Shown: positions 33,375-41,731 of the stretch, piece by piece | Layout of the letters: every line of letters begins with the position of its first letter | How positions within the stretch are numbered: position 1 is the stretch's first letter | Origin: Microbacterium enclense | GTDB taxonomy: Bacteria > Actinomycetota > Actinomycetes > Actinomycetales > Microbacteriaceae | Reading direction: 5' to 3' | DNA length: 64,000 bases | NCBI GenBank assembly: GCA_038182865.1 | Contig: CP116226.1 | Coordinates: 3,472,001 to 3,536,000, forward strand | Notes under the pieces: model-generated | Database searches by the model: none | Told to the model about the DNA's origin: nothing | Seen by the model: the letters and a program-made list of their open reading frames with translations, nothing else | Made by a program: the position numbers and the translations under genes

Positions 33375-36300
33375 ATGAGCGATGTCGATCTCGAGGTGTA
33401 TGGGGCACCGGATCTGACCTACGACTTCGGTCTGGCTGACGCAGTGGCCGCCGCGGCGAATGCGGCGGCATCGGCGGTGGAGGGCCAAGCAGGGTCACGC
33501 GCCTCCTACGTCGCGACCGCGGAGCAGGACTTCCAGGGGTACTTCAGCGAACTCTTCGCGGCCAACGCGACGACCGCAGCGGGGGACGCTCGGGAGCTGG
33601 CAACGCGTCTACGGGACGTCTCATCGTTCATCGGCCGTCTCAACGATGCGGCGCGGGAAGAGAACGCCCGTCGCAAGCGGGCACGCGAGTGGAAGGCCCG
33701 GGTCGAGGCCCGAAGGTCGAACTGGCTGGATGCCACGTGGGATGACATCTTCGGTGAAGAACCGCCGCCGCAGGGCGGCGAGATCGAACCTCCCGTGTTC
33801 CACGCGGCGGCAGTGAACGCTTCAGCACGCCAGACGCCGGGCGGGGGCAGCGGCGGAGGCGGCACCTCGTCGGCGCGGCCCGAGAACCTGCGCACTTTCG
33901 CCACGGGCAACGCGAATCTCGACGCGTCACTGTCGGCGTACCCCGGGCGCCTCTCGTCGGCGGCGAGTGACTTCATGAGCACGTGCGACTTCGGCGGGAT
34001 CGACGTCAGCCCGGTCGTCACAGGCTTCCAAGCCTGGCTCGACGCGAATGCGAACGACACGGCGTGGGCGAACACGATCGCGCAGGCGTTCGAGGATGCC
34101 GGGACCAATGGTGGGGTGGGGACGGTGTCGGATGCCGCGTTGGCGGCGTCTTTGGCGGCGGCGGGGGTGTCGGCGACGCGTCAGGATCTGGTGATCGATC
34201 CGCCGACGGCGTGGGGTGGGGCTCCGACGACGGGGTTCGTGAACGACCCGGTGAACTCCGCGACGGGCAACTTCTTGGAGCCGGAGAACGATCTTCCCTT
34301 CCCCGCGGCGACGGGGCTGCTGTCGGTGACGCGGATGTACAACTCCCTCGACGACGGTGGCGGGGTGTTCGGCCGCGGGTGGTCCTCCATCCTCGACACC
34401 ACCCTGCGCCTGGGCGAGGACGAGGCGCGGTTCGTGATGGCGGACGGGCGTCACGTCGTGTTCGGCGCCGACGGGCGGGAGTGGGCGCGGGCTGCGGGGG
34501 AGAACTACTGGCTGGCGCGCGTGAGGTCGGCCGACCTCCGTGCGCGGGGCCTCGACGCCCCGGACGGGCTGCTCGTGACCGACAACACCGGCGGGTGGTG
34601 GGCGTTCACCACCGGCGGCGACTGGGTCGGCACAGGTGCCGGGGCAGGCAATGTCGTGACCGTGATCCGGGATGCCGCCGGGGCGGTGACCGCGTTGGAG
34701 CACTCCCGCGATCGCCGTGTCGAGGTGGAGTACGCGGACGGGCGGGTGGCATCCGTCACCTCCTCCGACGGTCGCCGGGTGGAGTACCTGTACGACGACG
34801 AGCGTCGCTTGACGGCGGTGACGGGTCCGGCGGGGACCAGATCGTATCGGTGGACCGAGGACGACCTCATCGACCAGGTGGTCGCCGCGACCGGGGTCAT
34901 TGAGTGCACGAACGTGTACGACGCGCAGCGCCGGGTGCGGGAGCAGATCACCGAGTTCGGGCGTCACACCCGCTTCACGTACCTTTCCGGGCGGGTGACG
35001 GAGGTCGCTGACGCGGACGGGGCGAACGCGAACACCTGGATCGCCGACCGTAAGGGCCGTCTGGTCGGTGTCATCGATACGGACGGCAACCGCCAATCCA
35101 TGGCCTACGACGCGTCCGGCAACCTCGTGTCCGTCACCGATCGTGAGGGCCGTGTCACGGTCCACGCGTACGACGCCCGGGGGCGGAAGACCCGCACCGT
35201 CACCCCCGACGGCGCGGACATCACCTACGGGTACGACGAGCAGGATCGGGTCACCACGGTCGTCACCGCCGGCGGCGGCATCGTGCAGTACGACTACGCG
35301 AACGACCTCGAGCGCAACCCGTCCCGGGTCACCGACCCCGGCGGTGGGGTCACCGAACTCGACTGGGCCGACGGCCTCCTCCGCCGGGTGGAGGACCCCG
35401 AGGGTGTCGTCGTCCGCTTCGACTACGACGCGCACGGTGAACTCGTCGCGACCCGCAACGCCGACGGCGCGGTGGCGCGGATGGTGCGCGACGGGTCCGG
35501 TCGGGTGACCCAAGCGATCACGCCGCTGGGGGCGGTCACCCGGTACGTGTACGACGGCACCGGTTCCCTGGCATCCCGGGAGGACCCGGACGGCGCGGTC
35601 TGGCGGTACGAGCACGGTCCCGGTGGGCAGATCACCGCGGTCATCGACCCGCTCGGTGCGCGCACGGAACTTGAGTATGGGCCCCACGGGGGCCTGAGCC
35701 GCACCATCGACCCGCTCGGTCGGGTGATCGACCGGTCGTTCGACGAGTTCGGCAACGTCACCGGCGTCACGCTCCCCGACGGCGCCGCCTGGGGCTTCAC
35801 CCACGACGCCCTCTCCCGCCTCCGCGAGATCACCGACCCCGCCGGCGGCGTCTGGACCCACGAGTACGACGCCGTCGGCGAGCTGGTGCGGACGACGGAT
35901 CCCACGGGTGTGTCGGCGGAGGTGTCACGGGCGGACGCGACCCGCACGGTGCAGACGGCGTTCGAAGAGACCTCGGTCCGGTACGACTCCTTCGGTCGTC
36001 CGGAACGGATCCAGGATGCCGCGGGCGACGCATCGTTGATCACGTACGACCCGTGTGGCCGTCCGGTGGAGGTGCTGAACGCGGATGGCGGGCTCACCCG
36101 CCTCGAACGCGACCGCGCGGGTCGTGTCACCGCCATCACCACCCCCGCCGGTCGCACCACCCGCTACGAGTACGACTCCTGTGGTCGCCCCGTCGCCGCG
36201 ATCGACCCCATGGGCGCGCGAACCGCCCTGGAGTACGACGCCGACTCCCGTGTCATCGCGCGCGTGCTTCCCACGGGGGAGCGTGCCGAGATCGAGTACG

Positions 36301-38783
36301 ACGAGGTCGGTCGGGTGGTGCGCGAGCGAGTTCCGGGTGCGGGTGTTGCGCGGTTCGGGTACGACAAGGTCGGACGCCCCACGTTCGCGCAGGATGCGCG
36401 GTTCGGCATCCGTCGCTTCTCCTACGACGCCGCCGGCCAACTCGTCGCCGCGACCAACGGCATCGGTGGGGTGACCCGGTACGCGTACGACGATCGGGGC
36501 CGTGTGGTGTCGATCACCGACCCCGCCGGTGGGATCACCACCCGCACGTACACGCCGCTGGACAAGGTCGCCTCCCAAACCGACCCGCTCGGCCGGGTCA
36601 CCACCGCGGACTACGACGCCGCGGGGCGGCAGGTGCGGCAGACCAGCCCCGACGGGACGGTCACGGAATGGTCGTACGACGACGCCGGCCTCGAATCCGG
36701 GCTCACCGTCAACGGACGGGTCGTGACGGAGATCCGTCGCGACGCGCGCACCCGCACGGCGACGATCATCGACCACACCACCGACGAACCGACCACCCAC
36801 ACGTTGCGGTTCACCCGCCTGGACCGCCTCGCCGAGCGCACCAGCGAGGGTCGCTCCACCCGGTGGGAGTACGACGCGGACGGCGCCCGCACCCGCCTGA
36901 TCACTCCCGACGGGGCCACCGTCGACTACACCAGGGATGCCGCCGGGCACCTCACCCGCATCGACCACTCCCGCCTGGGCGCGGTGCACTACACCCGCGA
37001 TGCGTTCGGACGGATTCTGGAGGCCCGCGCCGGCGACAGCCTCCAGACCTGGGAATACCAGGACGGGTACCCCGTCGCGCACACCCGCACCGACACCGAC
37101 GGGGCGGTCATCACCCGCATCACCCGTGACGACGACGGCCGCATCACCGCCATCGACGGACCCGACGGCACCACCCACTACACGCACGACGACGCCGGGC
37201 AACTCCTCACCGCCGTGTCCGAGGAACACGCGAACACGTGGGAGTACGACACCGCGGGGCGCCTCGTCCGCGAGACTCTCGACGACACCGAACGCTCGTT
37301 CGCATACGACCTCGCCGGTCAGTTGCTGACCATCGCGGCCCCTGGCAGTGACACGACCTACGCCTACGACGGGCAGGGCCGGCGCACGCGGGAAACCACC
37401 CCCACCGACGACACCGCTTACGACTGGGACGACCGTGGCTGGATCCGCGCGATCACCGCGCGCACCCGCGACGACGGAGAACGTCGCACCGAGCTGCGGG
37501 TAAATGCGCTGGGTGAGCTGGCCGAGGTCGATGGCATCCCCCTGACCTGGGATGCCGGGTCGTACGCGTCCACTCCGCTCACCGTCGGGGACACCGACGT
37601 GTTCCACGCCCCCGGCGCGATCACCGGCATCGGCGACGCCTGGAGCACCGGCGGATGGCGCGGCACCCGCACCACCACCACCGACGACCCCTGGGCCGCG
37701 CTCACCACCGCCAACGCCCTCGTCGGGGGGACAGTCGCTCTCAGCCCCGGCGGGGGACTCGAGGTCGCCGGGCTGGAGTGGATGGGCGCCCGCGCCTACG
37801 ACCCCACCACCCGCGGATTCCTCAGCACCGACCCGATCACCGCGCCCGCCGGCGCCGCCTGGGCCGCCAACCCCTACTCGTTCGCCGGCAACGACCCCCT
37901 CCACGCCACCGACCCCCTCGGCCTCCAACCCGTCACCGACGAACAACTCACCGCCTACGCCACCGCCCACCAAGGCGCCCTCGCCACCGCCGGCAACGCC
38001 ATCGGCGAATGGTGGAACGAGAACTGGGAATACGTCGCCGGCGGCGCCATGGTCATCGCCGGCGGCGTCATGATCGCCACCGGCGTCGGCGGCCCCATCG
38101 GCGCCGCCCTCATCGGCGCCGGCGCCGACACCATCATCCAAAAAGCCACCACCGGCGACGTCAACTGGGGCCAAGTCGCCCTCACCGGAGCATTCGGCCT
38201 CATCCCCGGAGCCGGAGCCGCCGGCGGCCTCCTCGCCCGCGGCGGCGTCAACGCCGCCCAAGGCGCCGTCGAAAACACCGCCCAATACCTCATCAGCGGC
38301 CAACCCATCACCCCCGGCGGCCTCCTCTCCAACGCCGCCTCCGGCGCCGCCATCTCCACCGTCACCGCCGGCGCCCTCAACCGCATCCCCGCCAGCAACG
38401 CGGTCGCCAGACTTGATGAGGTTCCCGTTCGACCGTCGGTCACTGACACGACAGTGATTCCGTCCGGCGGTACGACTTTCGTTGCGACTCCCCAAGGCAC
38501 CATCTACGACGTACCTTCCGGATGGGCGTTCAGGGAAGCCAACAACGGGAAGGGTCTGGTCGCGCAGGATCCGGATATGGTCGGTGTCATCAACGCGGGC
38601 AACAACACGGACTCCAACACCATCCGAATCATGGACCCAACGGACCGATATCCAAACGGGTACTCGCGATACAGCAACGACGTCGGGCAATGGCTGGACC
38701 CCACAACGGGCAAGCCAGGCTCGAAGCCAGCGAGCCATATACCTGCCGACTACGAGGGGATTTATCTCCAATGGCCCCAATAG
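33375..38783 (+). CDS. RHS/YD-repeat polymorphic toxin, T7SS-type N-terminus, variable C-terminal tip
   Basis: 1,802 residues. The N-terminal 280 residues are helical, Ala-rich and WXG/ESX-like (EWKARVEARRSNWLDATWDD), with a GGGSGGGG linker near 160. A DUF6531-type entry domain (NDPVNSATGNFLEPENDLPF) starts near 290. YD/RHS repeats (YDxxGR-type units) run from about 440 to 1,360. The RHS core box YDPTTRGFLSTDP is near 1,475 and DPLGL near 1,513, where the tip is usually released. A hydrophobic Gly/Ala segment (about 1,555-1,600) precedes a unique tip from about 1,675, which ends TGKPGSKPASHIPADYE. The tip has lower GC and different codon use. Its activity is not assigned. ATG 33375 has a GGGGGT site; GTG 33363 is an alternative. 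Confidence 0.93.
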   Translation: MSDVDLEVYGAPDLTYDFGLADAVAAAANAAASAVEGQAGSRASYVATAEQDFQGYFSELFAANATTAAGDARELATRLRDVSSFIGRLNDAAREENARRKRAREWKARVEARRSNWLDATWDDIFGEEPPPQGGEIEPPVFHAAAVNASARQTPGGGSGGGGTSSARPENLRTFATGNANLDASLSAYPGRLSSAASDFMSTCDFGGIDVSPVVTGFQAWLDANANDTAWANTIAQAFEDAGTNGGVGTVSDAALAASLAAAGVSATRQDLVIDPPTAWGGAPTTGFVNDPVNSATGNFLEPENDLPFPAATGLLSVTRMYNSLDDGGGVFGRGWSSILDTTLRLGEDEARFVMADGRHVVFGADGREWARAAGENYWLARVRSADLRARGLDAPDGLLVTDNTGGWWAFTTGGDWVGTGAGAGNVVTVIRDAAGAVTALEHSRDRRVEVEYADGRVASVTSSDGRRVEYLYDDERRLTAVTGPAGTRSYRWTEDDLIDQVVAATGVIECTNVYDAQRRVREQITEFGRHTRFTYLSGRVTEVADADGANANTWIADRKGRLVGVIDTDGNRQSMAYDASGNLVSVTDREGRVTVHAYDARGRKTRTVTPDGADITYGYDEQDRVTTVVTAGGGIVQYDYANDLERNPSRVTDPGGGVTELDWADGLLRRVEDPEGVVVRFDYDAHGELVATRNADGAVARMVRDGSGRVTQAITPLGAVTRYVYDGTGSLASREDPDGAVWRYEHGPGGQITAVIDPLGARTELEYGPHGGLSRTIDPLGRVIDRSFDEFGNVTGVTLPDGAAWGFTHDALSRLREITDPAGGVWTHEYDAVGELVRTTDPTGVSAEVSRADATRTVQTAFEETSVRYDSFGRPERIQDAAGDASLITYDPCGRPVEVLNADGGLTRLERDRAGRVTAITTPAGRTTRYEYDSCGRPVAAIDPMGARTALEYDADSRVIARVLPTGERAEIEYDEVGRVVRERVPGAGVARFGYDKVGRPTFAQDARFGIRRFSYDAAGQLVAATNGIGGVTRYAYDDRGRVVSITDPAGGITTRTYTPLDKVASQTDPLGRVTTADYDAAGRQVRQTSPDGTVTEWSYDDAGLESGLTVNGRVVTEIRRDARTRTATIIDHTTDEPTTHTLRFTRLDRLAERTSEGRSTRWEYDADGARTRLITPDGATVDYTRDAAGHLTRIDHSRLGAVHYTRDAFGRILEARAGDSLQTWEYQDGYPVAHTRTDTDGAVITRITRDDDGRITAIDGPDGTTHYTHDDAGQLLTAVSEEHANTWEYDTAGRLVRETLDDTERSFAYDLAGQLLTIAAPGSDTTYAYDGQGRRTRETTPTDDTAYDWDDRGWIRAITARTRDDGERRTELRVNALGELAEVDGIPLTWDAGSYASTPLTVGDTDVFHAPGAITGIGDAWSTGGWRGTRTTTTDDPWAALTTANALVGGTVALSPGGGLEVAGLEWMGARAYDPTTRGFLSTDPITAPAGAAWAANPYSFAGNDPLHATDPLGLQPVTDEQLTAYATAHQGALATAGNAIGEWWNENWEYVAGGAMVIAGGVMIATGVGGPIGAALIGAGADTIIQKATTGDVNWGQVALTGAFGLIPGAGAAGGLLARGGVNAAQGAVENTAQYLISGQPITPGGLLSNAASGAAISTVTAGALNRIPASNAVARLDEVPVRPSVTDTTVIPSGGTTFVATPQGTIYDVPSGWAFREANNGKGLVAQDPDMVGVINAGNNTDSNTIRIMDPTDRYPNGYSRYSNDVGQWLDPTTGKPGSKPASHIPADYEGIYLQWPQ

Positions 38784-39166
38784 ATCCCACAGCACTGATT
38801 ACTATCTCCGAAAGTAGCACGGTCGATTTCATCGGCGTCGACCATCGTCTCACTCTTCGCTTCTCCGGGAGGGAGGTTGTCACAATAGAGACAGATTTCT
38901 TTTTGCTCAGGAATGGGGATCCCGAGCAGCGGTTCGACCCGGACGGTGATAAGAAGACACTTGGCGAATTCCTCGACCTTTTCGGTCGCACGGTCACAAG
39001 TGTTCTCATTGTCGACGGAGAGTTGCAAATTAAGTTCGATAATCGTCTGCTGCTACGGGTGCCGCCTAGTGATGATTACGAGGCGTGGAGCTACTCTGGC
39101 GCCGAGAAGCCTCCGACAAAAATCATCTCGATGCCGGGTGGCGAGTTAGCGATTTGGAGCTCCTGA
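38771..39166 (+). CDS. DUF6188-like protein, probable immunity to the RHS toxin tip
   Basis: 131 residues. The C-terminal half, with GRTVTSVLIVDGELQIKFDN, LRVPPSDDYEAWSYSG and SMPGGELAIW, resembles DUF6188 proteins that neighbour toxin genes. It begins 13 nt before the RHS stop codon, so it is translationally coupled to it, the standard place for a cognate immunity gene. Composition is clearly less GC-rich than the window average (for example AAATTAAG and CTTTTTG runs). The immunity role is inferred from position; no signal peptide is seen, so it would act in the cytoplasm. Confidence 0.75.
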   Translation: MAPIDPTALITISESSTVDFIGVDHRLTLRFSGREVVTIETDFFLLRNGDPEQRFDPDGDKKTLGEFLDLFGRTVTSVLIVDGELQIKFDNRLLLRVPPSDDYEAWSYSGAEKPPTKIISMPGGELAIWSS

Positions 39167-39480
39167 TCCCGCGCTTCGCCCTCCATGGGTACCCCCGCTC
39201 CCGCACGGATTGCAATTCCGCCTCTCAGAACCTGGCGGTACAAGACGAAGTGAACCGTCTCATCGAGTTGCGAGCACGAGACATTCGCGTCAACCAGCAG
39301 CAAGTCAACTTCGACGGTGACCGCGTCGGCGTGAACCGTCCGGACCTGCAGTACTCTCTCGACGGGCAGCGACACTACGTGGAGTGGGACCGGACCAGTT
39401 CGAACAGAGGCCCCCTTCACGAAGAAAGAATCTTGGCAAACGATCCTCTCGGGATCGTCCATCTCCACACTCTCGACTGA
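39085..39480 (+). CDS. orphan toxin C-terminal module, probable displaced RHS tip
   Basis: 131 residues, lacking any RHS repeats. Residues about 45-131 (ELRARDIRVNQQQVNFDG, VGVNRPDLQYSLDGQRHY, VEWDRTSSNRGPLHEERI, ANDPLGIVHLHTLD) match the style of toxin tips found at the end of RHS or CdiA proteins. The NRPDLQY-x8-VEWD layout is reminiscent of PD-(D/E)xK nucleases, but this is a guess. The first 27 codons lie in another frame of the DUF6188 gene and are probably not meaningful. Most likely a former tip left behind when the RHS gene acquired a new end; it may serve as a recombination donor. Confidence 0.6.
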   Translation: MELLWRREASDKNHLDAGWRVSDLELLIPRFALHGYPRSRTDCNSASQNLAVQDEVNRLIELRARDIRVNQQQVNFDGDRVGVNRPDLQYSLDGQRHYVEWDRTSSNRGPLHEERILANDPLGIVHLHTLD

Positions 39481-39491
39481 TGGGCAGATAC

Positions 39492-40223
39492 ATGCAGAGC
39501 TTGTTCGAAGACACCTTCTATCCCGCGACGAAGAGTATGGGATTCATACGCAGCTCACCCGAGCCTGTCGTTCATGCATACGGCGAGTGGTTCGACCGGC
39601 TCGGTCACACCTGCCGCGTTCAGGTTCACGAAGCACCCCTGCGCAGCGTCATGCCGCTCCTGGAACCTCTGACGGGCGACTCGACACGGATTGTCGTCGC
39701 CGCGACGCGGAGCACCGAATGGTCAGCAATCTTCGACAACCTCGCAACAGGGGGAGACCCGGTCAGCGACATCGCGGTTCTGACGAAAGCGCTACGAACT
39801 GATGGTGTTCTTGTCGGCTACTCTCCCGACGAAAGGGAGACGTCCGATGGCAAGCTAGGGCGGCTCGGTGCCCGAGTCTTCCGCTACACCGAGTACGACC
39901 CTGACAGTCAGCGGTCTATAGCGCCACCGACGAGGAGCATATACCTGGCTCGTCAATCGGGCTCGAAGTGGCTCTTCGAAGCGAAGGGCGAGCCACTGAG
40001 CTTCGAGGACCTCGACGCCTACGAGCAGCGCCGGGTGAAAGACCGATTCATGCCCGAGATGCTGGAGCGGTACTGTCGTGAGCTCGGAATCGACCCCTTC
40101 GACGAAGACTTTTATCCCGGGCCCTGTTACCTGATCGAGAAGAACGTTGATCTCAGCGCGCTCGGCACCGTCACCACGTTCGAAGAACAGCAACGCACAT
40201 GGCAGATTGTTCCGGGGTCCTGA
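39492..40223 (+). CDS. predicted immunity protein, family of tandem paralogues, copy 1
   Basis: 243 residues, cytoplasmic. I do not recognise the family. Landmarks: LFEDTFYPATKSMGFIR at the N-terminus, MPLLEPLTGD (about 54), VVAATRSTEWSAIF, ALRTDGVLVGYSP, LGRLGARVFRYTEYD, then RSIYLARQSGSKWLFEAKGEPLSFED and GPCYLIEKN. ATG 39492 aligns exactly with the start of the next gene's product; ATG 39480 would add four residues. It follows the orphan tip, so it was probably that tip's immunity protein. More than half of its residues are shared with copy 2. Confidence 0.6.
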   Translation: MQSLFEDTFYPATKSMGFIRSSPEPVVHAYGEWFDRLGHTCRVQVHEAPLRSVMPLLEPLTGDSTRIVVAATRSTEWSAIFDNLATGGDPVSDIAVLTKALRTDGVLVGYSPDERETSDGKLGRLGARVFRYTEYDPDSQRSIAPPTRSIYLARQSGSKWLFEAKGEPLSFEDLDAYEQRRVKDRFMPEMLERYCRELGIDPFDEDFYPGPCYLIEKNVDLSALGTVTTFEEQQRTWQIVPGS

Positions 40224-40278
40224 CCCGGGCCACCGCGGGGGATGTGTCGCCGAGAGCTGCCGAAGAGGGAAAGGAGCC

Positions 40279-41034
40279 GTGCACACTCTGTTCCAGGACG
40301 AGTTCTACCCCACCACCGAGGCACTGGGATTCATTCGAGCACCAGCCGAAGACGTCGCACACTCCTACGGAGAGTGGTCGAGCAGGCTTGGCTTCCCGAC
40401 ACGCACCACGACGCACGAAACCGACCTGCGTCGAACGATGCCCCTCCTCGAACCGCTCACGCACGATCCATCCCGAGTGATCGTCGCCGCGACACGGAAC
40501 CGCGACTGGTCTGCGGTCTTCACCAACTCCGCGCGCGGGAACGATCCGACCAGCGCCATCGCCGTGCTATCGAGGGACCTTCGCACGGACGGGGTCAAAG
40601 TCGTCTACACGCCCGACGTGCGCGAAAGGTCCGGCGTGACGCTGGGCCGGCTAGGCGCGCGCGTCTTCTCCTACACCGCATACGATGCGGCCAACGAACG
40701 CTCGATCGCGGTCCCGTCGCGCACGATCTACCTCGCTCGACAATCGGGATCCCGGTGGTTGTTCGAGGCGAAGGGCGAACCCCTGGTCTTCGAGGACGTC
40801 GAGGCATACCGACGACACCGTGCGACCGAGCGTTTCACCCCGGGGATGCTCGAGCAGTACTGTCGGGCACTCGGCCTGGACCCCTTCGTGGACGATTTCT
40901 ACACCGGGCCGTGTTTCCTCCTCGAAAAAGACGCCTCAGCCGCCGCCTTGGCATCGCAGACGACGTTCCGCGAACGGCAGCGCAGGTGGCAGATCACCCC
41001 GGGAAGCCCGTCAGAGGGTGGAGTGGACCAATGA
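40279..41034 (+). CDS. predicted immunity protein, family of tandem paralogues, copy 2
   Basis: 251 residues, collinear with copy 1 from the first residue: VHTLFQDEFYPTTEALGFIR, MPLLEPLTHDPSRVIVAATR, LRTDGVKVVYTPD, LGRLGARVFSYTAYD, RTIYLARQSGSRWLFEAKGEPLVFED and GPCFLLEKD. A clear tandem duplication that has since diverged. GTG 40279 is preceded by AAAGGAG at 5 nt. The stop overlaps a 48-codon frame by ATGA. No toxin tip lies between the two copies, so copy 2 may protect against a rival's variant. Confidence 0.62.
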   Translation: MHTLFQDEFYPTTEALGFIRAPAEDVAHSYGEWSSRLGFPTRTTTHETDLRRTMPLLEPLTHDPSRVIVAATRNRDWSAVFTNSARGNDPTSAIAVLSRDLRTDGVKVVYTPDVRERSGVTLGRLGARVFSYTAYDAANERSIAVPSRTIYLARQSGSRWLFEAKGEPLVFEDVEAYRRHRATERFTPGMLEQYCRALGLDPFVDDFYTGPCFLLEKDASAAALASQTTFRERQRRWQITPGSPSEGGVDQ

Positions 41035-41177
41035 CAGACTCATCCCACGTCGATCTGTCTCCGAACTCCATTCGATCCGTCGGTGACGACCGCATCTCGT
41101 TCGCCAACGCGTTGACAGGGGGCCGAACAGACCGAAGTACGGCTCACCACGTTCCCGCTCGCAAGATGTGCGGATGA
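41031..41177 (+). CDS. small coupled open frame of unknown function
   Basis: 48 residues (MTDSSHVDLSPNSIRSV ... HHVPARKMCG). It overlaps the upstream gene and the downstream gene by ATGA each, which argues that it is translated as a link in the chain. It might be the surviving N-terminus of a deleted immunity protein. No recognisable domain. Confidence 0.35.
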   Translation: MTDSSHVDLSPNSIRSVGDDRISFANALTGGRTDRSTAHHVPARKMCG

Positions 41178-41731
41178 ACCCTTTTCTCGCGCACCTGTGT
41201 CGCGTCTGCGGGTACTTCTCAGAAGTACCTCCGTGGGGGCTCGATGGGTGCTGCCCGACCTACGAGTACTGTCCCTGCTGCGGCGTCGAGTGGGGCCACC
41301 AGGACTCCCTGCCGAGATCCGTCGGCCGATTTCGATCGGAGTGGGCGCAGCGCGGCGGGATGTGGACGGACCGCACGGTACCCGCCGACGGCCTCACGAC
41401 GAACGAGCGCCTCCGCCGCCTCAGCACCCAACCGGGGAATTCGCCGATGACAGGCGCGTCGGGAATCGCGCGATGGGCGCGCGCGGAGATCACCTCGCTC
41501 TGCGCCGGGCTCGGCGGCATACTGGATCCGGCTGTGCTGCACGATGTGACGGATCTGGTCGACCACGCCGAGCCCGGAATCGCGCTCGACCTGCTCTGCG
41601 ACAAACTCCTCGACGCGAACGCTCCTCTCGACGTCGCGAAGCGCGGCCGCCTCCTCACCGTCGGACGCGCGATGGGCCTCGATGACACCGTGGCTTTCCT
41701 CGTCGACGCGCCGGGGGAGCAGGATGACTGA
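41174..41731 (+). CDS. cysteine-rich CPCC protein fused to MafI-like immunity domain
   Basis: 185 residues. Residues 1-90 are a cysteine-rich CPCC-type module (CRVCGYF, CCPTYEYCPCCGVEWGHQD, then RFRSEWAQRGGMW), a small zinc-ribbon-like family found beside toxin genes. Residues about 95-185 (LCAGLGGILDPAVLHDVTDLVDHAEPGIALDLLCDKLLDANAPL) resemble MafI-type immunity proteins. The two are usually separate proteins. An in-frame ATG at 41447 with GGGGA upstream lies at the junction, so the second domain could also be made alone. ATG 41174 overlaps the upstream frame; the 3' end overlaps the next gene by 8 nt. Confidence 0.6.
   Translation: MNPFLAHLCRVCGYFSEVPPWGLDGCCPTYEYCPCCGVEWGHQDSLPRSVGRFRSEWAQRGGMWTDRTVPADGLTTNERLRRLSTQPGNSPMTGASGIARWARAEITSLCAGLGGILDPAVLHDVTDLVDHAEPGIALDLLCDKLLDANAPLDVAKRGRLLTVGRAMGLDDTVAFLVDAPGEQDD

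Noticed and set aside
33375..38783. CRISPR or other DNA-level tandem array within the repeats of the RHS gene
   Set aside because: The repetition is at protein level (YD units) with variable DNA sequence and spacing; there are no identical direct repeats with unique spacers.
35925..38795. 956-codon minus-strand frame opposite the RHS repeats
   Set aside because: Low-complexity Gly/Val/Asp-rich translation produced by antisense reading of YD repeats.
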